From assembly GCF_030580935.1 (NCBI RefSeq), contig NZ_JAUQOM010000006.1:124001-188000 (forward strand): a stretch of 64,000 bases of DNA. Direction: 5' to 3'. Both the position numbers and the translations under genes were made by a program. Shown piece after piece: positions 1 to 8,625 of the stretch; the first letter of the stretch is position 1; the number at the start of each line of letters is the position of its first letter. The DNA comes from Sphingobium cyanobacteriorum (lineage in GTDB: Bacteria > Pseudomonadota > Alphaproteobacteria > Sphingomonadales > Sphingomonadaceae). Under the pieces are notes generated by a model. That model was not told the DNA's origin and searched no databases. It saw only the letters and a program-made list of their open reading frames with translations.

Positions 1-263
1 GGCCGGTGCTGACCGCCGTGCAGCATCTGGTGCCCGCCCATATGCGGGCGAGCGCGGCGGCGAGTTTCCTGCTGATCAACAATCTGGTCGGGCTGGGGCT
101 GGGGTCGTGGAGCGTAGGCGCGCTGTCCGACGCGCTGACGCCGACCTACGGGGTGGAGGCGCTGCGCTATGCGATCGTCGCGGCGCTGGGCTTTTATCTG
201 GCGGCGGGGCTGTTCATGGCGCTGGCGGGGCGGGCTTTGCGGAAGGATTGGGTCGCCGCGTGA
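1..263 (+). CDS. MFS transporter, C-terminal end (partial)
   Basis: Only the last 86 codons and the stop are in the window (frame 3-263); the gene begins before base 1. The fragment has two hydrophobic membrane segments joined by a short loop carrying a G-A-L-S-D-A-L motif, as in the last two helices of major facilitator superfamily permeases, and it ends in a short basic cytoplasmic tail. Substrate cannot be inferred from this piece. The stop codon lies inside a 12-base tandem repeat that continues downstream. Confidence 0.7.
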   Translation, partial: PVLTAVQHLVPAHMRASAAASFLLINNLVGLGLGSWSVGALSDALTPTYGVEALRYAIVAALGFYLAAGLFMALAGRALRKDWVAA

Positions 264-295
264 TACAGTAAGTGATACAGCGAGTGGTACAGCTA
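260..295. repeat. 12-base tandem triplication
   Basis: Three consecutive near-identical 12-base units (consensus gtgatacagcga) run from 260 to 295. The first unit supplies the stop codon of the upstream MFS gene. The copies differ at only a few positions, which suggests local slippage duplication. Confidence 0.75.
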
Positions 296-376
296 AACAT
301 GTTTTTGCCATTCGAGAATGTGCGGAAATAATCCGGCCCATTCGTGATTTTCGTGCATCAATGGCCAATGTCAAAG

Positions 377-410
377 CATGCTCCCGCTTGCGCTGGAGCA
401 TGGCGCTTTT
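377..410. terminator. Hairpin between convergent MFS gene and prfC
   Basis: CATGCTCC (377-384) pairs perfectly with GGAGCATG (395-402) across a 10-base loop. A short T run (407-410) follows on the plus strand, and an A run (373-375) precedes the stem. The position between two convergent genes fits a bidirectional intrinsic terminator. The T run is short, so the call is tentative. Confidence 0.45.
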
Positions 411-452
411 CAGGGCGGGATGACGTCAGATGGACGTTCGCAAGGACGGGGG

Positions 453-2030
453 TTAGCGCTCCCTGGTGGCGCTGAACTTCACCTTGGGGTGGCGTTCCTG
501 CTGATAGCCGATGTCCCAGGCGCTGCGGGCCATGAACACCAGATTGCCGTCGCGGTCCTTGGCCATGTTGCCGCCATTATAGCTGACCAGTTCCTTGACC
601 GCCGCGTCGTCGCCGCTGATCCAGCGGGCTGTGTCGAAGGGCGAGGGTTCGAGCCCGGCGGCGACCTTATATTCGGCTTCGAGACGGGAGATCAGCACTT
701 CAAGCTGCAACTGGCCGACGACGCCGACGATCCAGTTGCTGCCGACTTCAGGATAGAAAACCTGGATCACGCCTTCTTCACTGAGGTCGTCCAGCGCCTT
801 GCGGAGCTGCTTGGTCTTGGTCGGGTCTTTCAATTGCACGCGACGCAGGATTTCCGGCGCGAAATTGGGCAGGCCGGTGAAGCGCAGGCCGGGCTTTTCG
901 GACAGGGTATCGCCGACACGCAGCGCGCCATGATTGGGGATGCCGATGATGTCGCCGGGAAAGGCCTCATCCGCCAGCTCGCGGTCCTGCGCGAAGAAGA
1001 GGATCGGCGAATGGACCGCGAGCGGCTTGCCCGATCCCGATGGGGTCAGCTTCATGCCGCGTCTGAACTTGCCCGACACCAGCCGCATGAAGGCGATGCG
1101 GTCGCGGTGCATCGGGTCCATATTGGCCTGCACCTTGAAGATGAAGCCGGTGACTTCGCTGTTTTCCGGCTCGATCGCGGCGGGTTCGGCGGGCTGGGCG
1201 CGGGGCGGCGGGGCGTACTGGCCGAGCGCGTCGATCAGTTCGGTGACGCCGAACAGCTTGAGCGCCGAGCCGAAATAGACCGGGGTGAGGTCGCCCGCGC
1301 GATAGCGGTCAAGGTCGAAATGGGCATAGCCGCCCTGCGCCAGTTCCGCCTCCTCCCGCAGTTTTTCGAGCGCGTGGGGGGAGAGGAAATCGGCCAGTTT
1401 CGGGTCGTCGAGGCCAGTGAACTGATGGCGGGTGCCGTCGAACTCCCTGGACGGGCCGGTGGGCTGCATCAGGCGGTTGGTGGCGAAGTCGTAAATGCCC
1501 TCGAACTCGCCGCCCATGCCGGCGGGCCAGCTCATCGGGCACACGTCAAGCTGCAACTGGTCGGCGACTTCATCGAGCAGGCCGAAGGTTTCGCGGCCTT
1601 CGCGGTCGACCTTGTTGACGAAGGTGATGATGGGCACGTTGCGCAGGCGGCACACCTCGAACAGCTTGCGCGTCTGCGGCTCGATGCCCTTGGCCGCGTC
1701 GATCACCATGACGGCCGAATCCACGGCGGTCAGGGTGCGATAGGTATCCTCGCTGAAATCCTCATGCCCCGGCGTGTCGAGCAGGTTGAAGGTGATGGTT
1801 TCGCCATCGCGGGTCCGCTCGAACGTCATGACCGAGGAGGTGACGGAAATGCCGCGCTGCTGCTCGATCTTCATCCAGTCGGAACGGGCGCGGCGGTTCT
1901 GGCCACGGGCCTTGACTTCGCCCGCAAGGTGGATCGCGCCGCCTTCCAGCAGCAGCTTTTCGGTGAGCGTGGTCTTGCCCGCGTCAGGGTGGGAGATGAT
2001 CGCGAAGGTGCGGCGGGATGGGATGGTCAT
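453..2030 (-). CDS. prfC: Peptide chain release factor 3
   Basis: Translational GTPase that recycles RF1/RF2 from the ribosome after peptide release. The 525-residue product begins with the conserved T-F-A-I-I-S-H-P-D-A-G-K-T-T stretch (P-loop at residues 14-21). It contains the G3 motif D-T-P-G-H and the G4 motif N-K-V-D, followed by EF-Tu-like domain II and the RF3 C-terminal domain. The frame is open further upstream to 2129, but the ATG at 2030 gives the usual RF3 N-terminus and a length close to the E. coli protein (529). It is monocistronic, with a repeat-containing spacer upstream. Confidence 0.97.
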   Translation of the reverse strand: MTIPSRRTFAIISHPDAGKTTLTEKLLLEGGAIHLAGEVKARGQNRRARSDWMKIEQQRGISVTSSVMTFERTRDGETITFNLLDTPGHEDFSEDTYRTLTAVDSAVMVIDAAKGIEPQTRKLFEVCRLRNVPIITFVNKVDREGRETFGLLDEVADQLQLDVCPMSWPAGMGGEFEGIYDFATNRLMQPTGPSREFDGTRHQFTGLDDPKLADFLSPHALEKLREEAELAQGGYAHFDLDRYRAGDLTPVYFGSALKLFGVTELIDALGQYAPPPRAQPAEPAAIEPENSEVTGFIFKVQANMDPMHRDRIAFMRLVSGKFRRGMKLTPSGSGKPLAVHSPILFFAQDRELADEAFPGDIIGIPNHGALRVGDTLSEKPGLRFTGLPNFAPEILRRVQLKDPTKTKQLRKALDDLSEEGVIQVFYPEVGSNWIVGVVGQLQLEVLISRLEAEYKVAAGLEPSPFDTARWISGDDAAVKELVSYNGGNMAKDRDGNLVFMARSAWDIGYQQERHPKVKFSATRER

Positions 2031-2053
2031 GTCAGTTCCAGCAATAACAACAG

Positions 2054-2168
2054 CCGTTCGTGCTGAGTAGGGACTGAGCATGGCGAAGGCCCATATCGAA
2101 GCACGCGCGTGAAACCCATCCTTCGACATGCCGCTTCGACAAGCTCGGCGGCTACTCAGGACGAACGG
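2054..2168. repeat. REP-like intergenic repeat elements
   Basis: Two adjacent imperfect inverted-repeat blocks lie upstream of prfC, at about 2054-2105 and 2119-2168. The second carries the cttcgacaagctc ... caggacgaacgg pattern that recurs between genes in many sphingomonad and other alphaproteobacterial genomes. The first has CGTGCT and AGCACG arms. They sit between prfC (leftward) and the end of the epimerase-like gene and hold no convincing reading frame. Genome-wide multiplicity cannot be tested from this window. Confidence 0.55.
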
Positions 2169-2180
2169 AAAGCGGGCTAC

Positions 2181-3113
2181 TTAGTCGCCAATCAAGCTGA
2201 CGTCCATGCGGAAGGATCGGCTGTCGCCCGGCAACAGCGCCATGATGCCGGGCTTGTCCCAGACATCGCCGGTAAAGCCGACCGGATCGGCCATGCCGGC
2301 CCAGGGTTCGACGCACAGATAATGGGCGCCCGGTTTCTGCCACAGGCCGAGCCAGGGCGTGTCGGGGAAGGCGATCCTGAGGCGCGGCTGGCCCGGCACA
2401 CCCCAGAGGAGAGAGCGGCTGACGAGATCGTCCCAGATCAGGGCGTCGCCTTCGAAGAGGGCGTGGGTGGGGGCGAGCGTGTCGCCCTCGACCGGCGAGG
2501 GGAAGGTTTCGCGGGCGATGAGGCCCGGTTCGGCGCCGACCTTGCGGATCGGGGCGGGTTCGGGCTGGTCGAAGAGGATGCGATGATCCTCCGCCGCGCC
2601 GCCATAGGGCAGCGGCCAGGCGAAGGCGGGATGATAGCCGAAGCTGAACGGCATGGCGGCCTGCCCCCGGTTGGTGACGGTGGCGGTCATGCGCAGGGTC
2701 GCGTCGTCGATGACGAAGCCCATGTCGAGCCGGAAGTCGAAAGGATAGGCGGCGCGCGTCTCGCTGTCCGCTTCCAGCCGCAGCAGCAGGCTGGCGTCAT
2801 CCTGTTCCACCAGCGCGAAGGGCTTGCGCCGGGCAAAGCCGTGCTGGGGCATGGGCCAGTCGCGGCCGTCGAGCCGATAGGTGTCGCCGCGTGACCGGCC
2901 GACGAAGGGAAAGAGCAGCGGCGCGTGCCCGGTCCACCAGCGTGGATCGGCGTCGGTCATGAGGTGCCGCCCCTGCGCGTCGGTCAGCGACCAGAGTTCT
3001 GCCCCCAGCGGGTCGATGCTGGCGGAGAGGGCGGGGGACACGATGGCGAAACGGGCGCTGGACGAGCGGGGGTCGGACGATGACAAGACGGGCCTCCTGC
3101 TGGGGTGGGTCAT
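2181..3113 (-). CDS. Aldose 1-epimerase family protein (LacX/YphB-like)
   Basis: The 310-residue cytosolic protein has the galactose-mutarotase beta-sandwich pattern: a W-T-G-H-A-P-L-L-F-P-F-V-G segment near residue 60, a F-G-Y-H-P-A-F segment near 175 that supplies the catalytic His, and a C-V-E-P-W-A-G segment near 270 with the likely catalytic Glu. The family interconverts alpha and beta anomers of hexoses or hexose phosphates; the sugar here is unknown. The next gene upstream is divergent, and the gene seems to stand alone. Confidence 0.85.
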   Translation of the reverse strand: MTHPSRRPVLSSSDPRSSSARFAIVSPALSASIDPLGAELWSLTDAQGRHLMTDADPRWWTGHAPLLFPFVGRSRGDTYRLDGRDWPMPQHGFARRKPFALVEQDDASLLLRLEADSETRAAYPFDFRLDMGFVIDDATLRMTATVTNRGQAAMPFSFGYHPAFAWPLPYGGAAEDHRILFDQPEPAPIRKVGAEPGLIARETFPSPVEGDTLAPTHALFEGDALIWDDLVSRSLLWGVPGQPRLRIAFPDTPWLGLWQKPGAHYLCVEPWAGMADPVGFTGDVWDKPGIMALLPGDSRSFRMDVSLIGD

Positions 3114-3139
3114 CGCATAGCGCGGCGGGGCGCGCCTGT

Positions 3140-3181
3140 CTTGCCCCTGTTATCTTGCCCCTGTTATCTTGTCCCTGTCGC
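3140..3181. repeat. 14-base tandem triplication
   Basis: Three head-to-tail 14-base units follow one another: the first two (3140-3153, 3154-3167) are identical cttgcccctgttat, and the third (3168-3181) diverges at its end. They lie between the divergent epimerase-like gene and the secreted protein that starts at 3249, so they may separate or overlap their promoters. Confidence 0.75.
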
Positions 3182-3248
3182 GCGCGCCGTTCGTTTCGTC
3201 CGGGAACCGATACGCCCTGTCGCTGGTTGGGCGGGCTGGAGGATCTGT

Positions 3249-3797
3249 ATGAAATCATTCGCTATCGCCATCGTCCTGGCCGGCCTGACGCCCTGCGTCG
3301 CGACCGCCCAGGATCAGGACAAGTCGGCGCAGGACAGGCCGCAGGCCGAAAAGCCCAGGCAGGAGCAGGACGGGGACAAGCGCAAGGACGATACGCTGGA
3401 CAAGGCGGGCAAGATCGCGACCCAGCCGGCGCGCGATGTGGGGCTGGACAAGGACGAGATTCCGCCGGTGCTGCTCAAGGCGGTGGACAATCCCTATGCA
3501 CCGCCGCCGTCGCGGACCTGCAAGGGGCTGAAGGCGTCGCTGGCCGAACTGAACGCGGTGCTGGGCGAGGATTTCACCGTCGGCGCGAAGGCCAACGAGA
3601 ACCGCACCGGCAAGATCGCCGAGGCGGTGGGCAAAACCATCGTCAATTCGCTGATCCCCTTCCGTGGCCTGGTGCGCGAGATCAGCGGCGCGGCCCCGGC
3701 CGAGCGGCGCTTGCAGGCGGCGGTGACGGCGGGCGTGGCGCGGCGCGGCTATCTGCGCGGGCAGGCGGCGGCCAAGGGGTGCAAGGGGGCGAGCTAA
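3249..3797 (+). CDS. Predicted secreted protein of unknown function
   Basis: The ATG at 3249 gives a 182-residue protein with a clear signal peptide (residues 1-20, cleavage after A-T-A). A very charged, Q/K/D/E-rich linker follows to about residue 53. The folded part contains one conserved-looking P-P-P-S-R-T-C-K-G-L motif and a C-terminal R-R-G-Y-L-R-G-Q-A-A-A-K-G-C segment, so a disulfide between the two Cys is possible. The frame is open upstream but that extension lacks a signal peptide. No known family was recognised. Confidence 0.7.
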   Translation: MKSFAIAIVLAGLTPCVATAQDQDKSAQDRPQAEKPRQEQDGDKRKDDTLDKAGKIATQPARDVGLDKDEIPPVLLKAVDNPYAPPPSRTCKGLKASLAELNAVLGEDFTVGAKANENRTGKIAEAVGKTIVNSLIPFRGLVREISGAAPAERRLQAAVTAGVARRGYLRGQAAAKGCKGAS

Positions 3798-4010
3798 GGT
3801 CCGATGATGTAAATTTGATTCGTCATTGCTGCGCTCGCAATGGCGGCGTGGGTCACTATGCCGTCATCCCGTTCCAGCCGGTTGTCGCTGATCGGATTGT
3901 CGGGGTGGCGGTGATCCGCTGGCGCGTTCCGATCCCCATGATTTGATCGAGTGCGATGCCCCGGCCATCAGGGGATGTCTTGCGATGGCAAATCGCTATA
4001 GGGATTGGCG

Positions 4011-4283
4011 ATGCAGTTTGACGATCAGCTTCGGCGCTATTTCGGCACCACGGACATGGACCTGTTGACCCCGGACGGGATCGCGGCGGGGATCGAGCAT
4101 ATGCGCGTCGACCTGGGGCTGGAGCAGGACCGGGGGCGGCGTTTCGCGCTTTGGTCGCTGCTGTTCCTGCTGGGCGATGCGCCGGACATTGACACCACTT
4201 TTGCAGATGCGGCCGATCGTGCGGCCGCGCGCGATTTCATGGATATGGCAGACGGGGATGGCGCGCCGGACGCGGCGGGATGA
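4011..4283 (+). CDS. Small hypothetical protein
   Basis: The 90-residue acidic protein starts at ATG 4011 with an AGGGA ribosome site seven bases upstream (3999-4003); an in-frame TTG six bases earlier is less likely. It is predominantly helical with no Cys, no membrane segment and an acidic C-terminus. It has codon usage like its neighbours, which supports it being real. Function is unknown. It converges on the small gene at 4335-4634. Confidence 0.6.
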   Translation: MQFDDQLRRYFGTTDMDLLTPDGIAAGIEHMRVDLGLEQDRGRRFALWSLLFLLGDAPDIDTTFADAADRAAARDFMDMADGDGAPDAAG

Positions 4284-4334
4284 TCCCGCTATGACCGCCA
4301 TGCATTGCCCGTCCAGTGCCCATCCCGTGCATGG

Positions 4335-4634
4335 TCAGGCGGCGCGCGCGGATTTTCCCCTGTCCCGCGTGGCCGCGTCCCGCGTGACGGCCTGGTCCGT
4401 CATGGTGGCGATGCCCTGCCACCATGGATCGACCGGGGGAATGAGGATCGCCAGGCCGCCATGGCGCGGGCGGGCCAGCCATCCCCCCTTGCTCTCGACG
4501 AACCGCCATTGCGCGTCGACGCCGATTGGCCTGTGGTGGAAGCGGCTGGCGCCGCCGTTCGTTTCGGCATCGACAGGGCATAATTCACTGGGAAGGTCGC
4601 GCAGGCTGCCATCGGGGAATCGCACAGGGATCAT
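4335..4634 (-). CDS. Small hypothetical protein
   Basis: The 99-residue product starts at ATG 4634, chosen because GGAG lies six bases upstream; further ATGs at 4646-4652 are in frame. The N-terminus reads as a short beta-rich domain (P-V-R-F-P-D-G-S-L-R-D-L-P) and the middle is Trp/Arg-rich. No family was recognised. The absence of frameshifts and the plausible codon bias argue for a real gene, but it is short. Confidence 0.5.
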   Translation of the reverse strand: MIPVRFPDGSLRDLPSELCPVDAETNGGASRFHHRPIGVDAQWRFVESKGGWLARPRHGGLAILIPPVDPWWQGIATMTDQAVTRDAATRDRGKSARAA

Positions 4635-4762
4635 CACCAGCTCCATCATCACATATGCCCACTAACGCATGACAAGCCATTGAGTTCATTGCGCCTTGTG
4701 GTGGATGGCCGAAAAGAGGCACAGGCGCGTAAAGTGCAGGCGCGCGTTGCCGCGGCCCCTAT

Positions 4763-4822
4763 GTGACGGCGCCCGTCACGGATATGACTTGCCAGCGTCA
4801 AGCATAGCACATTGCAGTGCAA
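4763..4822 (+). promoter_or_regulatory. Inverted repeats in the TonB receptor promoter region
   Basis: Two palindromes lie 57-117 bases upstream of the receptor gene: GTGACG-gcgcc-CGTCAC (4763-4779) and TTGCA-g-TGCAA (4812-4822). Either could be an operator controlling the receptor/phosphodiesterase pair. No known regulator consensus was matched with confidence. Confidence 0.3.
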
Positions 4823-4878
4823 CATAGCGCGGATAGGCCGCCCCCCGACATCAAGATCCAAAGGGGGATTATCCGACC

Positions 4879-7179
4879 ATGCGCTCCATCACCGCCCTGT
4901 TGCTGGCGTCCACCGCCATGCTTGCCACGCCTGCCTTCGCGCAGGACATGGCGCCCGCCGCCGATGCCGGCGCCGCCGACGCGGATATCGTCGTGTTCGG
5001 CCGTGGCGAAACCCGCCAGGTGCAGGAAATCAGCGCCAGGGACATCGTGACCCTGACGCCGGGCACCAATCCGCTCAAAGCCATCGAAAAGCTGCCCAGC
5101 GTCAATTTCCAGTCGGCCGACCCGTTCGGCAATTATGAATGGTCGCAGCGCGTGACCATCCGCAGCTTCGACCAGACGCGCCTCGGCTTCACCCTCGACG
5201 GCATCCCGCTGGGCGACATGAGCTATGGCAACCATAACGGCCTGCACATCACCCGCGCGGTCAGCAGCGAAAATATCGGCAGTGTCCGCGTCAGCCAGGG
5301 GGCCGGTTCGCTCGGCACGCAGGCGACCAGCAATCTAGGCGGCACGGTCGAAACCTTCTCGGCCGATCCGACCGGCGAACTGGGCGCGCGGGGCGGCCTG
5401 ACCTATGGCAGCGACGAGACGATCCGCGCCTTCGCCCGGCTCGACCTGGGCAGCAAGGACGGCGTGCGCGGCTATATCTCCTACGGCTATGGCTCCACCG
5501 ACAAGTGGAAGGGCCAGGGCACGCAGGACCAGCATATGGGCAATGCCAAGGTCGTCGTGCCCGTAGGCGACGCGACGATCGACGGCTGGCTGAGCTATTC
5601 CGACCGGCGTGAACAGGATTATCAGGACATGTCGATGGGCATGATCCGTCGCCTGGGCTGGGACTGGGACAATACATATCCCGACTATGCCCGCGCGATC
5701 GATTATGCCGCCCGGCTGAACGATGTGGACAAGATCAGCAACAGCGGCGGATCGCCCTTCCCCGATGGCCGCTATGACTATAGCGGCGCGCCGGTTGCGG
5801 GCGGCCAGACCTATCCCGGCAATGTCACCAGCGCCGACGACGCCTATTATGACGCGGCGGGCCTGCGCAAGGACTGGCTGGGCGCGATCGGCGTCACCAC
5901 GCCGCTCGGCGAAAAGGCCAGCTTCAAGATCAAGGGCTATTATCATCATAATGAAGGCATGGGTCTGTGGGCGACGCCCTATGTCGCCAGCCCCAATGGC
6001 GTGCCGATGTCGATGCGGACGACCGAATATGGGATGGAGCGTTTCGGCGCGTTCGGCAGCGTCGATTACACATTGGGCATCCAGCAACTGAGCATCGGCG
6101 CATGGTATGAAAATAACAAGTTCGACCAGGCGCGCCGCTTCTACGCCTTTGCCAGCCGCACCGAACCGGGCCTGAGCTTCCGCGACTATCCGAAAAATCC
6201 CTTTGCCACCCAGTGGGCGTTCGATTTCACGACCGACACCATCCAGTATTTCGTCCAGGACAAGATCGACCTGGGCATGGTGACGATCAATCTGGGCTGG
6301 AAGGGGTTCAAGGTCAGCAACAAGGCGGAGGCGGTGGTGTCCTCCACCTTCCCGCAGGGCAAGATCAAGGCGGAGGACTGGTTCCAGCCCCATGCGGGCT
6401 TTGCCGTGGAGCTGAGCCCGGACGCGGAAATCTTCGGCGGCTTCACGCAGGTGACGCGCGCCTTCGCCAGCGCCACCACCACCGGCCCCTTCTCCACCAG
6501 CCAGACCGGATTCGATGCGATCAAGGATAACCTCAAGCCCGAACAATCGGACACCTATGAACTGGGGCTGCGCTATCACAGCCCGATGTTCAGCGGCGTG
6601 CTGGGCGCCTATCTGGTCAATTTCCGCAACCGCCTGAATGCGGTGCAGGTCGGCAGCCCGATCCAGGGCCTGGCCTCCGCGCTCCAGAATGTCGGTGGCG
6701 TGCGATCGATCGGCGTGGAAGCGGCCGGCACCCTGACCCTGGGTTCGGGCGTCAGCCTGTTCGGTTCCTACAGCTACACCGACGCCACCTATCGCGACGA
6801 TGTGTTCAACAGTTCGAACGGCGCGCTGGTCGCCGCGATCAAGGGCAAGACGGTGGTGGACAGCCCGAAGCATATGGCGCGGGGCGAACTGAATTTCGAC
6901 GATGGCAAGCGTATCGCGCGGGTCGGCGTCAACTATATGTCGCGTCGCTTCTATAGCTACACCAATGATGCGTCGGTGCCGGGCCGGGTGCTGGTGGACG
7001 CCAGCATCGGCTATCGCTTCACCGACAAGCTGGAGGTGCAACTGAACGCCACGAACCTGCTGGACAAGAAATATGTCGGCACGATCGGGTCGGGCGGCTT
7101 CGGCAACAGCGGCGACGCGCAGACCCTGCTGGTGGGCGCACCGCAGCAATTCTTCGCCACGCTCAAGGCCGGGTTCTAA
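4879..7179 (+). CDS. TonB-dependent outer-membrane receptor
   Basis: The 766-residue precursor has a signal peptide (residues 1-21, ending A-F-A-Q) and a D-I-V-V-F-G-R-G-E TonB-box-like segment near residue 35. A plug domain follows to about residue 155 (with R-S-F-D-Q-T-R and T-L-D-G-I-P-L-G), then a long beta-barrel ending in the terminal Phe typical of outer-membrane proteins. It would import a large or scarce ligand using proton motive force. The secreted phosphodiesterase starts four bases after the stop, so the pair is probably one operon. That suggests the ligand is a phosphate ester or its breakdown product, which is inference. Confidence 0.93.
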   Translation: MRSITALLLASTAMLATPAFAQDMAPAADAGAADADIVVFGRGETRQVQEISARDIVTLTPGTNPLKAIEKLPSVNFQSADPFGNYEWSQRVTIRSFDQTRLGFTLDGIPLGDMSYGNHNGLHITRAVSSENIGSVRVSQGAGSLGTQATSNLGGTVETFSADPTGELGARGGLTYGSDETIRAFARLDLGSKDGVRGYISYGYGSTDKWKGQGTQDQHMGNAKVVVPVGDATIDGWLSYSDRREQDYQDMSMGMIRRLGWDWDNTYPDYARAIDYAARLNDVDKISNSGGSPFPDGRYDYSGAPVAGGQTYPGNVTSADDAYYDAAGLRKDWLGAIGVTTPLGEKASFKIKGYYHHNEGMGLWATPYVASPNGVPMSMRTTEYGMERFGAFGSVDYTLGIQQLSIGAWYENNKFDQARRFYAFASRTEPGLSFRDYPKNPFATQWAFDFTTDTIQYFVQDKIDLGMVTINLGWKGFKVSNKAEAVVSSTFPQGKIKAEDWFQPHAGFAVELSPDAEIFGGFTQVTRAFASATTTGPFSTSQTGFDAIKDNLKPEQSDTYELGLRYHSPMFSGVLGAYLVNFRNRLNAVQVGSPIQGLASALQNVGGVRSIGVEAAGTLTLGSGVSLFGSYSYTDATYRDDVFNSSNGALVAAIKGKTVVDSPKHMARGELNFDDGKRIARVGVNYMSRRFYSYTNDASVPGRVLVDASIGYRFTDKLEVQLNATNLLDKKYVGTIGSGGFGNSGDAQTLLVGAPQQFFATLKAGF

Positions 7180-7183
7180 AGCC

Positions 7184-8524
7184 ATGAAGAAGGCCGCGCT
7201 TGTCCCGTTCCTCCTCGCCACCGTCCTTCCGGCGGTGGCGCAGGCGGAACCGCTGCTCCTCATCTCGATCGACGGGTTGCGGCCCGGCGACGTGCTGGAG
7301 GCGGACAAGCGCGGCCTTTCCCTGCCCAATCTGCGCCGCTTCGTGACGCAGGGCGCCCATGCATCGGGCGTCACCGGCGTCGCGCCGACGCTGACCTACC
7401 CCAGCCACACGACGCTGATGACCGGCGTGTCGCCCGCGACCCACGGCATCGTCGCCAATAACAGTTTCGATCCGACAGGCATCAATCAGGGCGGCTGGTA
7501 CTGGTATGCGCAGGACATCAAGGCGCCGACCCTGTGGGAAGCCGCGACGAAGGCGGGCCTGTCCACCGGCAACATCCACTGGCCGGTCAGCGTCGCTGCG
7601 AAGGGCGTGACCTGGAACCTGCCGCAAATCTGGCGCACCGGCCATGCCGACGACGCCAAGCTGCTTGATGCGCTGGCGACGCCGGGCCTGAAGGCGGAAC
7701 TGGAGCGGAAGGTCGGCGCACCCTATGCTATGGGCATTGACGAAAGCCTGAGCGGCGACCAGTTGCGCGGCCGCTTCGCCACTGCCCTGATCGGCGCGCA
7801 CAAGCCCGATTTCCTGACCGTCTATCTCACCGCGCTGGACCATGAGCAGCATGCCATGGGACCGGACACGCCCCAGGCCCATGCCGTGCTGGAAAAGATC
7901 GACGCGATCGTCGGCGATCTGGTCGCCGCCGAGATGAAGGCGCATCCCGACGCGGTGATCGCCCTGGTCAGCGACCATGGTTTCGAAGCGACCCATAGCG
8001 GCCTCAACCTGTTCCGCGCCTTCATCGACGCGGGGCTGATCACGCTGGACAAGGATGGCAAGGTCGCGTCCTGGACCGCCATGCCGTGGATCGCGGGGGG
8101 ATCGGCCGCGATCATGCTGGCCCGGCCCGATGACGCCGCCGTCGCTGAACGGACGAAGGCGCTGCTCGACCGGCTGGCCGCCAACCCGGCCAACGGCATC
8201 GCCGCCGTGCTGGACAAGGCGGCGATCGCAAAGGCCGGGGCCAATCCGCAGGCCAGCTTCCTCGTCAACCTTGCCCCCGGTTTTGTCACCGACATTTTCC
8301 GGGGGGCGTCCGTGCCGCTGGTCGCGCGTGCGCCGGTCAAGGGGATGCACGGCTATCTGCCCGGCCCGGCGCATCTGGAGGCGACCTTCCTGATCATGGG
8401 CAAGGGCGTCGCGGCGAACAGGGATTTGGGCCGCATCGACATGCGGGCGATCGCGCCGACGCTGGCGAAGTTGATGGGCGCGGCGTTGCCCATGGCGCAG
8501 GCCGCCCCGATCGACCTGCGGTAA
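7184..8524 (+). CDS. Secreted nucleotide pyrophosphatase/phosphodiesterase (alkaline phosphatase superfamily)
   Basis: The 446-residue precursor has a signal peptide (residues 1-21). The metal and nucleophile pattern of the NPP group is visible: Asp30 in I-S-I-D-G-L-R-P, the T-L-T-Y-P-S-H-T-T-L motif with probable catalytic Thr71, an A-L-D-H-E-Q-H segment near residue 222, and S-D-H-G-F near 265. Family members hydrolyse phosphodiester or pyrophosphate bonds with two zinc ions. It is periplasmic or outer-membrane associated by location signal. The ATG at 7184 lies just after the receptor stop, indicating translational linkage. Confidence 0.9.
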   Translation: MKKAALVPFLLATVLPAVAQAEPLLLISIDGLRPGDVLEADKRGLSLPNLRRFVTQGAHASGVTGVAPTLTYPSHTTLMTGVSPATHGIVANNSFDPTGINQGGWYWYAQDIKAPTLWEAATKAGLSTGNIHWPVSVAAKGVTWNLPQIWRTGHADDAKLLDALATPGLKAELERKVGAPYAMGIDESLSGDQLRGRFATALIGAHKPDFLTVYLTALDHEQHAMGPDTPQAHAVLEKIDAIVGDLVAAEMKAHPDAVIALVSDHGFEATHSGLNLFRAFIDAGLITLDKDGKVASWTAMPWIAGGSAAIMLARPDDAAVAERTKALLDRLAANPANGIAAVLDKAAIAKAGANPQASFLVNLAPGFVTDIFRGASVPLVARAPVKGMHGYLPGPAHLEATFLIMGKGVAANRDLGRIDMRAIAPTLAKLMGAALPMAQAAPIDLR

Positions 8525-8625
8525 CAGGATCGACCGATAGATGTCATCCCGCTGACCCATTGCCGTTATCGCGCTGCAACCCTGGCGTAAGCGCGGCGTC
8601 ATGTACCCGCGCTAGGGCTGATCCC

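Noticed and set aside
378..2066. Long plus-strand open frame of about 560 codons opposite prfC
   Set aside because: It is the antisense shadow of a strongly conserved gene in high-G+C DNA and has no recognisable domain.
4763..4810. Possible PhoB box upstream of the TonB receptor
   Set aside because: GTCAC and GTCAA elements are 22 bases apart, but the middle 11-base repeat is missing and the match to the Pho consensus is poor.
4649..4861. 70-codon minus-strand frame in the TonB receptor promoter region
   Set aside because: It has no ribosome site, odd composition and overlaps a likely promoter.
5335..7374. Minus-strand open frame of about 680 codons opposite the TonB receptor
   Set aside because: It reads as an Arg/Ala/Gly-rich shadow with no domain, and the plus strand encodes a clear receptor.
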